DNA from: Candidatus Aminicenantota bacterium
GTDB taxonomy: Bacteria > Acidobacteriota > Aminicenantia > Aminicenantales > Aminicenantaceae
DNA: 15,463 nt
Assembly (NCBI GenBank): GCA_023135995.1
Contig: JAGLRY010000117.1
Location: 1 to 15,463, forward strand
Reading direction: 5' to 3'
Made by a program: the position numbers and the translations under genes. Every line of letters begins with the position of its first letter. Within the stretch, counting starts at the first letter, position 1. Shown one piece after another: positions 7,477-15,137 of this stretch. The notes beneath the pieces were generated by a model. It was not told the DNA's origin and made no database searches. It saw only the letters and a list, made by a program, of their open reading frames with translations.

Positions 7477-8751
7477 ATGTCCACGGCACGATTTCCCCGA
7501 TCAAGGGGACCTGATAAGCGAGTTGTCGTTACAGGGATCGGTCTCGTCTCCCCTATGGGAATGGGTGTAGAGGAGAACTGGACCAATCTTTTAGCGGGGA
7601 AGAGCGGGATCGATCACGTCACCAAGTTTGATGTTTCCGAGTATGCCAGCAAGATCGCCGGGGAGGTCAAAGGCTTCGACCCTCTGGATTTCCTCGAAAA
7701 AAAGGAAGTCCGGAAGATGGACCCCTTCATCCAGTATGGCGTAGCGGCGGCTGAGCTGGCTGTTAAGGATTCCGGCATAGATCCTTCTCGTCTGCACGGG
7801 GATAGAACGGGCGTTTATGTGGGTTCGGGAATAGGAGGGATCGAGGCCATCACCAAGACTGTCCAAACGCTCTTTGAAAAAGGGCCGAGGCGCGTCTCTC
7901 CATTTTTCCTGATCTCCAGCATTATTAACGAGGCCTCAGGGATGATATCTATCAAGTATAAAGTCAGGGGTCCCAACCTGGCCAATTCCACAGCGTGCGC
8001 CACCAGCACCCATTCGATCGGGGATTCCTTTCGAATGGTGGCAAGAGGGGATGTCGATATTATGATCGCCGGAGGAGCGGAAGCCTCGGTTACTCCGTTG
8101 GGGGTTTCTGGATTTACCTCTATGCGCGCGTTATCGTTGAGAAATGAGGAGCCGCAGAAAGCCTCACGACCCTTTGATGCCGAGCGGGATGGGTTTGTCA
8201 TTGCTGAGGGAGCTGGGATCTTCATCCTAGAAGAGTTAGGACACGCCCTGAAGCGGGGAGCCCGTATCTATGCGGAGGTTGTCGGATATGGGCTGAGTGG
8301 AGATGCCTATCATCCTTCGGCACCCTGCATTGATGGAGAAGGAGCCTATCTCTGCATGAAGTCGGCCCTTGCCGATGCGGGTGTCGCACCAGAGGAAGTT
8401 GAGTACATCAATGCTCACGGCACATCGACGCCCTGGAATGACAAGATCGAAACCCTCGCCATCAAAAGGACTTTTGGTGACCATGCGTATCGATTGGCGG
8501 TCAGCTCATCGAAATCCATGACCGGGCATATGCTGGGAGCCGCGGGGGGCATGGAGGCGGCTGTGTGTGTCTTGAGCCTTAATAATCAGATCATGTCCCC
8601 GACCATTAATTATGATAATCCAGATCCTGAGTGTGATCTCGACTATGTGCCCAACACCTCGCGCCCCGCAGAATTTGTGTATGCCATGAGCAATTCTTTT
8701 GGTTTCGGTGGCACGAACGGAAGCCTCCTCTTCCGAAAATTTGACGAATAA
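7477..8751 (+). CDS. fabF: 3-oxoacyl-[ACP] synthase II FabF
   Basis: This thiolase-fold condensing enzyme extends acyl-ACP with malonyl-ACP. At 424 residues it is slightly longer than the usual ~412 because of a basic 14-residue leader (MSTARFPRSRGPDK) before VVVTGIGLVSPMG. The catalytic triad is visible: C174 in STACATSTHSIGD, H314 in NAHGTSTPWND, and H351 in SMTGHMLGAAGG, with K346 (SSSKSMTG) also present. The C-terminal GFGGTN (409-414) is conserved. W320 replaces the common Leu/Pro in the TPxND loop. The His-type triad makes it a KAS I/II elongation enzyme, not FabH. The start lacks a clear Shine-Dalgarno, so coupling to acpP is likely. It is the last gene of the operon. Confidence 0.97.
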   Translation: MSTARFPRSRGPDKRVVVTGIGLVSPMGMGVEENWTNLLAGKSGIDHVTKFDVSEYASKIAGEVKGFDPLDFLEKKEVRKMDPFIQYGVAAAELAVKDSGIDPSRLHGDRTGVYVGSGIGGIEAITKTVQTLFEKGPRRVSPFFLISSIINEASGMISIKYKVRGPNLANSTACATSTHSIGDSFRMVARGDVDIMIAGGAEASVTPLGVSGFTSMRALSLRNEEPQKASRPFDAERDGFVIAEGAGIFILEELGHALKRGARIYAEVVGYGLSGDAYHPSAPCIDGEGAYLCMKSALADAGVAPEEVEYINAHGTSTPWNDKIETLAIKRTFGDHAYRLAVSSSKSMTGHMLGAAGGMEAAVCVLSLNNQIMSPTINYDNPDPECDLDYVPNTSRPAEFVYAMSNSFGFGGTNGSLLFRKFDE

Positions 8752-8847
8752 CTCCCCTCCATCCTCCAGGAATATTTGAAATATTAGAGAGCATTGGTTA
8801 TGATGTTTTATCCTTTGCCTGGATTATTGGAGAGAAAAACTTGAAAT

Positions 8848-8854
8848 GAGGAGG
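8848..8854 (+). promoter_or_regulatory. Shine-Dalgarno that fixes the GTG start of etfB
   Basis: GAGGAGG lies 5 nt before GTG 8860-8862. It supports that rare start codon, which yields the conserved N-terminus NIFVFVKRVPDTE. No convincing promoter hexamers are seen in 8752-8859; the only other structure is the AATATTTGAAATATT palindrome near 8771-8785. Confidence 0.75.
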
Positions 8855-8859
8855 AATAA

Positions 8860-9642
8860 GTGAATATCTTTGTTTTTGTAAAAAGAGTTCCAGATACAGA
8901 ATCCAAGATCCGGATAAACCATGAGACGAACAGCATCGATGAAGAGGGGCTGAAATTCGTATTGAATCCCTACGACGAGTATGCCATGGAAGAAGCACTG
9001 CGCATCCGGGAAGCTAAGGGAGGCAAGGTCACAGTCCTCTCGGTGGGGACAGAGGAGTCGACGGTCGTTCTGAAAAAATGCCTGGCCATGGGGGCTGATG
9101 AAGCGGTCCTCATCAAGGAGGACACTCCCGAGCTGTATGATGGCTTGCGGACCGCTAAGATCATCGCCCATGCCATGAAAACCAAATTTGCAGATTATAA
9201 CTTGCTCCTTTTTGGGAAACAGGCTGTCGGCGCGGATAATGCGCAGGTTCCTGTGATGGTGGCTGCATTGCTGGGATTACCCCAGATCAACGTAGTCACC
9301 AAACTGGAGATCGAGGGAAACACGGCTGTGGCCCATCGTGAGATCGAGGGAGCCTCTGAGAAAGTGAACACTCCCTTGCCAGCAGTTATCAGTGCCCAGA
9401 AGGGATTGAACGAACCCCGCTATGAAACGCTCAAGGGGATCATGATGGCTAAAAGGAAAGAAATCCCTGTGTTGACACTCCAGAATCTCGGTTTGGATGA
9501 AAGCTCACTCGTCTCACAGCTAGAGCTTGTCAAGCTGGAAAGCCCCTCCGCACGTCAAGCAGGAACGGTCATTGAGGATGAACCGGAAACAGCGGCGAAA
9601 CGAATGGTGGAGTTTTTGCGCAATGAAGCGAAAGTGGTTTGA
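8860..9642 (+). CDS. etfB: Electron transfer flavoprotein, beta subunit
   Basis: This 260-residue FixA/EtfB-type subunit forms the nucleotide-binding partner of EtfA in shuttling electrons between acyl-CoA dehydrogenase-type enzymes and the quinone pool or ferredoxin. It begins IFVFVKRVPDTE and has NPYDEYAMEEALRIRE near 37-52, KVTVLSVG near 56-63, and the GADNAQVPVMVAALLGLP stretch near 125-142. The family signature follows: REIEGASEKVNTPLPAV, then NEPRYETLKGIMMAKRKEI. Whether it holds AMP (classical) or a second FAD (bifurcating) cannot be settled by eye. etfA follows 12 bp later. No acyl-CoA dehydrogenase, FixC/FixX or ferredoxin gene adjoins it, so the redox partner is unknown. Confidence 0.95.
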   Translation: MNIFVFVKRVPDTESKIRINHETNSIDEEGLKFVLNPYDEYAMEEALRIREAKGGKVTVLSVGTEESTVVLKKCLAMGADEAVLIKEDTPELYDGLRTAKIIAHAMKTKFADYNLLLFGKQAVGADNAQVPVMVAALLGLPQINVVTKLEIEGNTAVAHREIEGASEKVNTPLPAVISAQKGLNEPRYETLKGIMMAKRKEIPVLTLQNLGLDESSLVSQLELVKLESPSARQAGTVIEDEPETAAKRMVEFLRNEAKVV

Positions 9643-9654
9643 AGGAGGAACACA

Positions 9655-10632
9655 ATGATCCTTGTATACATAGAAGTGAGAGAGGGGAAGGTTAAGAAAG
9701 CGTCTTTAGAAGTTCTTTCCGAGGCAAAGAGACGCGCCAATGAACTCGGTCAGGAGGTTTTCGCTGTTCTTGTCGGGCATGGCCTCGAATCATTGGCTCC
9801 AAAGGTCAGCCAGTACGGCGCAAAGAAGGTGATCGCTCTCGATAATCCTCTTCTGAGTTCTTATTCTCCATCTGGTTATGCCCATGCGCTGGCTTGGCTC
9901 TGCCAGGAATTGGCCCCAGAGGTTATCTTTTTTACTGCCACATCCATGGGGAAAGACCTTGCCCCGCGCCTGGCGGCTCAACTGGGAGTGAGCCTTGCTT
10001 CAGACTGTATCCAGACTGCTGTCAAGGATGGCAACCTGGAAGTGAAACGTCCCATCTATGCAGGAAAGGCGTTTGCCACCTTCCGGTTTAAGTCATCCCC
10101 CATAATGGCCACCCTCAGACCTAATGTTTTTCCTTTGGGTACGCCCGTGGATGGACAGGGAGATGCGGAAAAAAGAGATGTTGCGGTTCCCGAAGACCAG
10201 GTTCGGGATCGTGTTGATGAGGTTTTTAAAGAAGAAGGCGCAGAGCTCGATGTCACAGAAGCCGAGATTATTGTCTCTGGGGGGAGAGGTCTCAAAGGGC
10301 CGGAAAATTTTGACGTGCTCCGAGAATTGACAGGGATCTTGCCCCATTCTGCGGTGGGGGCGTCGCGTTCTGCCGTAGACGCTGGTTGGATAGACCACCA
10401 GCATCAGGTCGGGCAGACAGGAAAAACCGTCTCTCCCAATCTCTATATGGCATTCGGGATCTCTGGAGCCATTCAACACCTGGCCGGAATGTCATCATCG
10501 AAGGTGATCGTGGCGGTGAACAAGGATGCCGAGGCGCCCATTTTTAAAGTGGCTGATTTTGGTATTGTGGGCGACCTGTTCCAGGTTCTTCCTCCACTCA
10601 AAGAGGAGCTGAAGAAAGTTTTATCTGAATAG
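9655..10632 (+). CDS. etfA: Electron transfer flavoprotein, alpha subunit
   Basis: This 325-residue FixB/EtfA subunit carries FAD and pairs with EtfB. The N-terminal domain (1-190) opens ILVYIEVREGKVKKASLEVL and contains FTATSMGKDLAPRLAAQLG near 97-115. The C-terminal FAD domain has IIVSGGRGLKGPENFDVLREL (about 203-223), VGASRSAVDAGWIDHQHQVGQTG (about 235-257), LYMAFGISGAIQHLAGM (about 263-279) and NKDAEAPIFKVADFGIVGDL (about 289-308). All FAD-binding blocks are intact. It lacks the N-terminal ferredoxin domain found in some clostridial EtfA. A strong GGAGG site precedes the ATG. It ends the plus-strand block and converges on the PAP2 gene across 132 bp with no clear intrinsic terminator. Confidence 0.97.
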   Translation: MILVYIEVREGKVKKASLEVLSEAKRRANELGQEVFAVLVGHGLESLAPKVSQYGAKKVIALDNPLLSSYSPSGYAHALAWLCQELAPEVIFFTATSMGKDLAPRLAAQLGVSLASDCIQTAVKDGNLEVKRPIYAGKAFATFRFKSSPIMATLRPNVFPLGTPVDGQGDAEKRDVAVPEDQVRDRVDEVFKEEGAELDVTEAEIIVSGGRGLKGPENFDVLRELTGILPHSAVGASRSAVDAGWIDHQHQVGQTGKTVSPNLYMAFGISGAIQHLAGMSSSKVIVAVNKDAEAPIFKVADFGIVGDLFQVLPPLKEELKKVLSE

Positions 10633-10764
10633 GATCCGTGATTCCTAAATAATGCCACTCAGATTTCACCATTTTTGCGGGAATCATTCTATCATTCGGG
10701 AGAATTCCCTGGGTTATGTTTGGATGTTTGGAGAACTGGAGTCACAGGGACCAGGGATTGCGGA

Positions 10765-11178
10765 TCAGAAGATCTTATAAATGGCCAAGGGGATGATCAC
10801 GCTGAGGACTAGGCTTACGAGGACTTCAGACGGCGTGTGACCGACACTCTCTTCCAGTTTTTCGACTCTCCTCTCCCTCCCTTCGATCAGTTTGTTGAGC
10901 GTGCGGGCCTGTCTGCCGATCTTAGGCCTCACACTGATGGCATCATACACCACGTTGAGAGTGATAACGACGCTGATGATGAAATAATACGAGAATCCGG
11001 TCTCGAGGTACATCCCTGTTGCGAGAGGGGCCACCCAGGATGTGTGCCCTGAAGGCATGCCGCCGTCTTCCACGAGGAACCTCTTTTCGAATTTTCCCGC
11101 CTTTTTCCATTTGATGATCGGTTTTAGGATGTTCACGATCAGCCATGTGAAAACAATGCCGAGGATTAACTTTGTCAT
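10765..11178 (-). CDS. Divergent PAP2 family membrane protein (YuiD/DUF212-like)
   Basis: This 137-residue integral membrane protein of the divergent PAP2 (acid phosphatase/vanadium-haloperoxidase-related) family has an N-terminal hydrophobic helix (LILGIVFTWLIVNIL), then the hallmark GGMPSGHTS at about 39-47. Next are a second hydrophobic segment around 50-80 with VVYDAISVRPKIGRQA, a polar helix (TLNKLIEGRERRVEKLEESVGHTPSEV) and a C-terminal membrane helix. Members are suspected lipid-phosphate phosphatases, but the substrate is unknown. The start ATG has a good GGGAG Shine-Dalgarno on the minus strand. A weak promoter with TGn-TATTTT lies about 18 nt upstream. It follows the polyferredoxin gene by 131 bp and may be a separate transcription unit. 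Confidence 0.9.
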   Translation of the reverse strand: MTKLILGIVFTWLIVNILKPIIKWKKAGKFEKRFLVEDGGMPSGHTSWVAPLATGMYLETGFSYYFIISVVITLNVVYDAISVRPKIGRQARTLNKLIEGRERRVEKLEESVGHTPSEVLVSLVLSVIIPLAIYKIF

Positions 11179-11309
11179 TTCTCTCTCCCGTTATTCAAAA
11201 ATACCATGCCTTTGTTTCGATCTAAACAATATCGTTGCTCGAGCGTGATCGTTTGTGAGATTTATAGGATCGCTTCGCGCTGGTTTTTAATGTGGTGCCC
11301 GTATTTGCT

Positions 11310-12905
11310 CTAATAGGGATCCTCTTCGGATTGGAAGATATCCAGGAGCACTTGATTCCGTTCAGAGCGAGTCTCTCCCACACTCGTCACGTATATCGCC
11401 GGGGCATCAACCACAGGGCACTTGTTCTCGCAGATCCCACATCCTGTGCATGTGGCCATATCCACGACCGGAGCCTGGGCTGATTTGATCGATCCGTCCG
11501 GCTGTTGGACATTGACGGTAATGAATTTTATCGCCTTCGGTGAAACGGGGCAATGTTCTTCACAGACGATGCAGGGGTTGCCGAATTTCAAGGGGATACA
11601 CCGGGTCTGATCGACCCATGCTGTGCCGATCTTGAGGTTGTTTTTTTGCCAGATCGTGAGTTCTTGGATGGCGCCTGTTGGACAGACTTGAGTGCAGAGG
11701 GAGCAATAGTATTCGCAGTATCCAATTTTCATGACCAGCATCGGTGTCCAGAGTCCCTCAGGGCCCGCCTCGGTCATCGCAGGCTGCAGAGCGTTTGTCG
11801 GGCACACTTTCATGCATTCGCCGCACTTGACACATTTCTGCAGAAATTTTTCTTCGGGGAGCGCTCCCGGCGGGCGGATGAGTTTTTCAGACGCACGGCT
11901 CCTCGCGGGTGAGATCCGGAAGAACGGGATCGCCAGGATGCCCAACAGCGAGGTCAGCACGACTTTTCTGCGGGATAGGTCGATAGATTCGATACTCTCC
12001 GGCGCCGCTTTCCCCGGGAAGGAAATGGCATTGGTGGGGCAGATGGCGCTGCACGTGAAGCAATAATCGCACTCGGAGCTCTTCCACTTTTCATTGGGAT
12101 AGGGGTCCGCTTGCATCTGACACTGGAGGGAACAGAGATTGCAATCAATGCATTTTTCTGTGTCGATCTTGAGCTTAAGGACATTCCATCTTGAGATGAC
12201 CCCGAGCAAAGCTCCCAAGGGACAGATATAACGGCACCAGAATCTTTCTCTCGAGAGGTTGAGGAGAATGACCCCGACAAAGATCATGCCGATTAAAAGG
12301 CCTTGAAGGAATATGGCGTTGATGTCGAGGTTCTCGAAGAACTGCACGAGCACATCGCCGATCGTCAACAGGTTAAGTCCATAGATGACGCCGATAAAAC
12401 TCGATACGCTATAGCTCAAGGCAGGCATCACACTGACGACAAAAGAGCGGTAAAGGAATGAAAAAGGATCAAAAATGCCCACCAAATCAAGGGTGAACAG
12501 AGAGCTCACCAGAATAAAAATGAGAAGATAATACTTCCATACCGTGTGGTTATCTTCGAGCTTTTTAGGCCGGTGGAGCTGCGTCTTCTTGAAAACGAAA
12601 GAAAAGAATTGTTGGATAGATCCCATTGGGCACACCCATCCACAGGCGACGCGTCCCAGAAAGAACGTCACCACGATAGTTAGGACTGCAGGAAGGAAGA
12701 AGATATAGACCGTTCGCGAGGAGATAAACGTGACGAGGGCAAGCAGGGGATCAAAGTGGAAAAATATCTCAACCCTTTTGATATAGTCTTCTCCGGGATA
12801 GCGAGTCATGAGGAGGAGATAGAAAAAAAGTCCGAAGAAGAAAAACTGAGTGAAGATCCGAATAGCCTGTATGGCCCTGTACTTTTTAGATCGTTCTTTT
12901 TTCAA
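11310..12905 (-). CDS. NapH-NapG-like membrane polyferredoxin with internal Tat-like motif
   Basis: This 531-residue protein looks like two known proteins in one chain. Residues 1-300 resemble NapH/MauN: about four membrane helices (12-33, 66-87, 124-145, 198-217), two CxxxCP motifs (88-93 CGWVCP, 224-229 CRYICP), and two ferredoxin cysteine groups (C252/255/258/262 and C279/282/285/289). Residues 311-325 then give SRRKVVLTSLLGILA, a twin-arginine-like motif plus hydrophobic stretch. Residues 340-531 resemble NapG/MauM, with four more groups: C358-C368, C397-C408, C436-C452 and C486-C496. Up to six [4Fe-4S] clusters are expected. Start: TTG at 12905-12903, because an in-frame TGA lies two codons upstream and a later start would remove the first helix; GGAG lies 10 nt before it. 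It overlaps the DUF362 gene by 20 bp. It probably passes electrons between quinol or a cytoplasmic donor and a periplasmic partner; no Nap reductase is nearby. Confidence 0.9.
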   Translation of the reverse strand: MKKERSKKYRAIQAIRIFTQFFFFGLFFYLLLMTRYPGEDYIKRVEIFFHFDPLLALVTFISSRTVYIFFLPAVLTIVVTFFLGRVACGWVCPMGSIQQFFSFVFKKTQLHRPKKLEDNHTVWKYYLLIFILVSSLFTLDLVGIFDPFSFLYRSFVVSVMPALSYSVSSFIGVIYGLNLLTIGDVLVQFFENLDINAIFLQGLLIGMIFVGVILLNLSRERFWCRYICPLGALLGVISRWNVLKLKIDTEKCIDCNLCSLQCQMQADPYPNEKWKSSECDYCFTCSAICPTNAISFPGKAAPESIESIDLSRRKVVLTSLLGILAIPFFRISPARSRASEKLIRPPGALPEEKFLQKCVKCGECMKVCPTNALQPAMTEAGPEGLWTPMLVMKIGYCEYYCSLCTQVCPTGAIQELTIWQKNNLKIGTAWVDQTRCIPLKFGNPCIVCEEHCPVSPKAIKFITVNVQQPDGSIKSAQAPVVDMATCTGCGICENKCPVVDAPAIYVTSVGETRSERNQVLLDIFQSEEDPY

Positions 12906-13773
12906 TAGTCAATTTCTCCAGGTCGATCTCCCCTCGGCCCTTTTCTTTGGCAATTTGGAGGAACCGGAGCTCTTCGGGTTTGATGTCGAAAAAGGAGGCA
13001 CCCACAGCGTCGAGGGCGACATAATCTACACCGGCCGCTACAGTTTTATGGAGCTTGACATCGGACAGCCTTCCACCCTGAGGGCCATTCCTGAGGAGGA
13101 TCCTGTAGCCGTCCATGACGGTGAGCACAGGCTTGAAAAAGGCCGCAAGGTCTATAATGGCGAGGTCGAGATTCTGGTGGAGCTGATTCCTGTTCCCCCC
13201 GATAGCGCCCATCCAGTTCTTCATACCCAGGGTCAAGCGCGATAAGCTGTGTGTTTTGGCTATCGGAACGTTAATGATCTTGTCTGTCTCGACAAAATCT
13301 GTGTAGATCTCCCATTCCTTGAGGGAATCGCCGTGGATCGGGATCTTCTTTAAGTGATGTTTGTTTGGGAGGGGAACTTTGGCCCCGGCGCTTTTTGCGG
13401 CTTTTTGTATTCCGGAGCGGACATAGGTCCTTCGTGCCGGATTGCAGGGATTGTCCATGACTTTGACTTCTTTGGCGCCTGCATCAAAACAGAGTTCGAC
13501 GAGAGTTTTGACGACTTCTGGGTTCGTACAGGCGGCTTGCTCGGGTGTGCGGTCCCAGCCGATGTTAGGCTTGACGATAACTTTATCACCCTTTGAGACA
13601 AAACGCTGCATCCCCCCTAGCGCTTTTATGGCTTCTTTGGTGATCAGGGAGGGAGATTCCCCTTGGATCAAGGCTACGTCAGGAGAGCCTGTTCCTTGGG
13701 CGAACATCTTGGGGTGGATGTTCAACAGAAGACTTCCTATAGCGATATCCTTTAAAAAATCACGTCTTCTCAT
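12886..13773 (-). CDS. Tat-exported DUF362 domain protein
   Basis: This 295-residue protein opens MRRRDFLKDIAIGSLLLNI, a clear twin-arginine signal, so it should be folded before export to the periplasm. The mature part has DUF362 features: GDKVIVKPNIGWDRTPEQAACTNPEVVKTLVELC (about 62-95), KEVKVMDNPCNPARRTY near 102-118, DKIINVPIAKTHSLSRLTLGMKNWMGAIGG near 163-192, LDLAIIDLAAFF and LTVMDGYRIL near 202-226. DUF362 proteins often sit beside ferredoxin-type proteins and their chemistry is not settled. The ATG is 4 bp past the amidase stop, with GGA as a short Shine-Dalgarno. Its 3' end overlaps the polyferredoxin start, so the two are translationally coupled and probably work together. No ferredoxin cysteine cluster lies in this protein itself. 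Confidence 0.9.
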   Translation of the reverse strand: MRRRDFLKDIAIGSLLLNIHPKMFAQGTGSPDVALIQGESPSLITKEAIKALGGMQRFVSKGDKVIVKPNIGWDRTPEQAACTNPEVVKTLVELCFDAGAKEVKVMDNPCNPARRTYVRSGIQKAAKSAGAKVPLPNKHHLKKIPIHGDSLKEWEIYTDFVETDKIINVPIAKTHSLSRLTLGMKNWMGAIGGNRNQLHQNLDLAIIDLAAFFKPVLTVMDGYRILLRNGPQGGRLSDVKLHKTVAAGVDYVALDAVGASFFDIKPEELRFLQIAKEKGRGEIDLEKLTIEKRTI

Positions 13774-13777
13774 TGTT

Positions 13778-14953
13778 CTATCCTTTTCCTAGGGATTCCA
13801 TATAATTTTTGATCCCGCCGTAGATGCCTTGAGCGATATGCCGGCGGTACTGGGGGCTCTTGAGCCTTTCCGCTTCTTTGCTGTTGGAGAGATGGGAGAT
13901 CTCAACAAGGATGGAGGGCATCTCTCCCCCGATGAGGACCCAAAAGGGTCCGCCTTTCACTCCCAAGTCCTTGACGTTTTTATAGTTATTCGAAAGGGTT
14001 TGCACAATATTGCTCTGGATGATCTCGGCGAGTTCTTTGGACTCGACGATCTTGCTGTTCTGAGCGATCTTCATGATGATGTCTTTCATTTCACTGATGT
14101 TTTTTGTCGAGGTGGCGTTCTCCTGGGCGGCTATGGCATTGACAGATGGATCCTGACTGAAATTGAGGTAGAATGTCTGCACTCCCGAGCGCTTCTTGTT
14201 CGGGAAAGAATTGGCGTGGACAGAGATGTAGATATCCGCGCGCTTCTGGTTGGCGATGACAGGACGGCTCTCGACGGGGAGGAAGATATCTGTCTCTCTG
14301 GTCAGGATCACTTCGAGGTTTTTCTGTGACTCAAGAAGCTTTTTGAGCTCCTTGCAGACGTCGAGGACGATGGCCTTTTCCTGCAAGCCGTTTCGACCTA
14401 TACATCCGGGGTCTTTACCTCCATGTCCGGGGTCTATAACGATCCTCTGAACCCCTAATCCCAGTTGACGGACCATGCTGTAGCCTTCTTTGGCCGGCTT
14501 AGCAGGCTGTGGGGGTGTGGATGGCGGGGACGAGAGAGCGGCTTCCTCTGGATAGATGTCGATCACAATCCGAAACGGGTCCATAAGATGCCAGACATGA
14601 TGGCGCTTGATCTTTTTAAAGTCAAGGTCGACAGCTAATCGGACCGTGGAGTGATTCTTCTGGGCGATACGAATACGATCCATATAGCCGGCATCGAGAA
14701 TGATGCTCTTCCCATGCAATATGGGATTCAATTTGGCTTGGTAAATGTCCACATAGATCCTGTCCGGTGATGCGAGTTGGCTGGAGTAGTATTCCCTGAG
14801 CTTGCCGATATCCACGACAATCCGAGTGAAGGAAGGGTGAGTGTGATAGCGAAGGTTGTAAACCTCGATCCGGGAGTCAGGTTGTCCGAAAAGAGATAGC
14901 CCCAGGAGTAAAACAAGTGAAACTGTGGTCAAGAGTGGGGCGCGTTGTTTCAT
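13778..14953 (-). CDS. Exported N-acetylmuramoyl-L-alanine amidase, AMIN plus Amidase_3
   Basis: This 391-residue zinc amidase of the AmiA/B/C type cleaves the amide between MurNAc and the stem peptide during cell separation or wall turnover. Residues 1-23 form a Sec signal (LLTTVSLVLLLGLSLFG). An AMIN domain covers about 27-135 (VYNLRYHTHPSFTRIVVDIG ... MDRIRIAQKNHSTVRLAVDL) and should bind peptidoglycan or place the enzyme at the septum. A proline-rich linker runs from 142 to 156. Amidase_3 covers about 168-388, with zinc/catalytic residues H177 (IDPGHGG), E192 (NGLQEKA), H246 (ISVHANS) and E351 (SILVEISHLSN), so it is predicted active. A strong promoter lies 25 nt upstream. It is the first gene of a unit with DUF362 and the polyferredoxin. 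Confidence 0.95.
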   Translation of the reverse strand: MKQRAPLLTTVSLVLLLGLSLFGQPDSRIEVYNLRYHTHPSFTRIVVDIGKLREYYSSQLASPDRIYVDIYQAKLNPILHGKSIILDAGYMDRIRIAQKNHSTVRLAVDLDFKKIKRHHVWHLMDPFRIVIDIYPEEAALSSPPSTPPQPAKPAKEGYSMVRQLGLGVQRIVIDPGHGGKDPGCIGRNGLQEKAIVLDVCKELKKLLESQKNLEVILTRETDIFLPVESRPVIANQKRADIYISVHANSFPNKKRSGVQTFYLNFSQDPSVNAIAAQENATSTKNISEMKDIIMKIAQNSKIVESKELAEIIQSNIVQTLSNNYKNVKDLGVKGGPFWVLIGGEMPSILVEISHLSNSKEAERLKSPQYRRHIAQGIYGGIKNYMESLGKG

Positions 14954-14977
14954 CCGTATTGTGCCTATACCCTATTA

Positions 14978-15006
14978 ATTCTATGAAATCTCTGTACTCC
15001 TGTCAA
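14978..15006 (-). promoter_or_regulatory. Strong promoter of the amidase-DUF362-polyferredoxin unit
   Basis: On the minus strand a perfect TTGACA (15006-15001), a 17-bp spacer and TAGAAT (14983-14978) precede the amidase ATG at 14953. Transcription should start near 14971, giving a leader of about 18 nt without a clear Shine-Dalgarno. Confidence 0.82.
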
Positions 15007-15122
15007 CGAAGCCTCGCCATCTGCCCTCGTGTCAAAATGTCGAAGTGATAACTATAAAGAATTCCCTTTTTTTAGTCAATTTCTTAAAAAAAGAAGGAAG
15101 CCTTTTCTTTTTCAGAACCCTC

Positions 15123-15131
15123 TGATAGAAT
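15123..15131 (+). promoter_or_regulatory. Candidate extended -10 promoter of guaA, leaderless geometry
   Basis: TGA-TAGAAT (15123-15131) is an extended -10 element; the hexamer 17 bp upstream (TTTTCT, 15103-15108) is weak. Only 6 bases separate the box from the guaA ATG at 15138, so transcription would start at the start codon itself. No Shine-Dalgarno is present upstream of either of the first two ATG codons. Confidence 0.42.
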
Positions 15132-15137
15132 TCGGTT

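Noticed and set aside
8767..8829. CCAGG...CCTGG inverted pair and AATATTTGAAATATT palindrome between fabF and etfB as a terminator
   Set aside because: The long stem is too short and the palindrome is AT-only with no T-run after it, so neither supports an intrinsic terminator.
10707..10756. CCCTGG/CCAGGG inverted repeat between etfA and the PAP2 gene as a bidirectional terminator
   Set aside because: There are only six paired bases with a 38-base loop and no U-tract on either strand.
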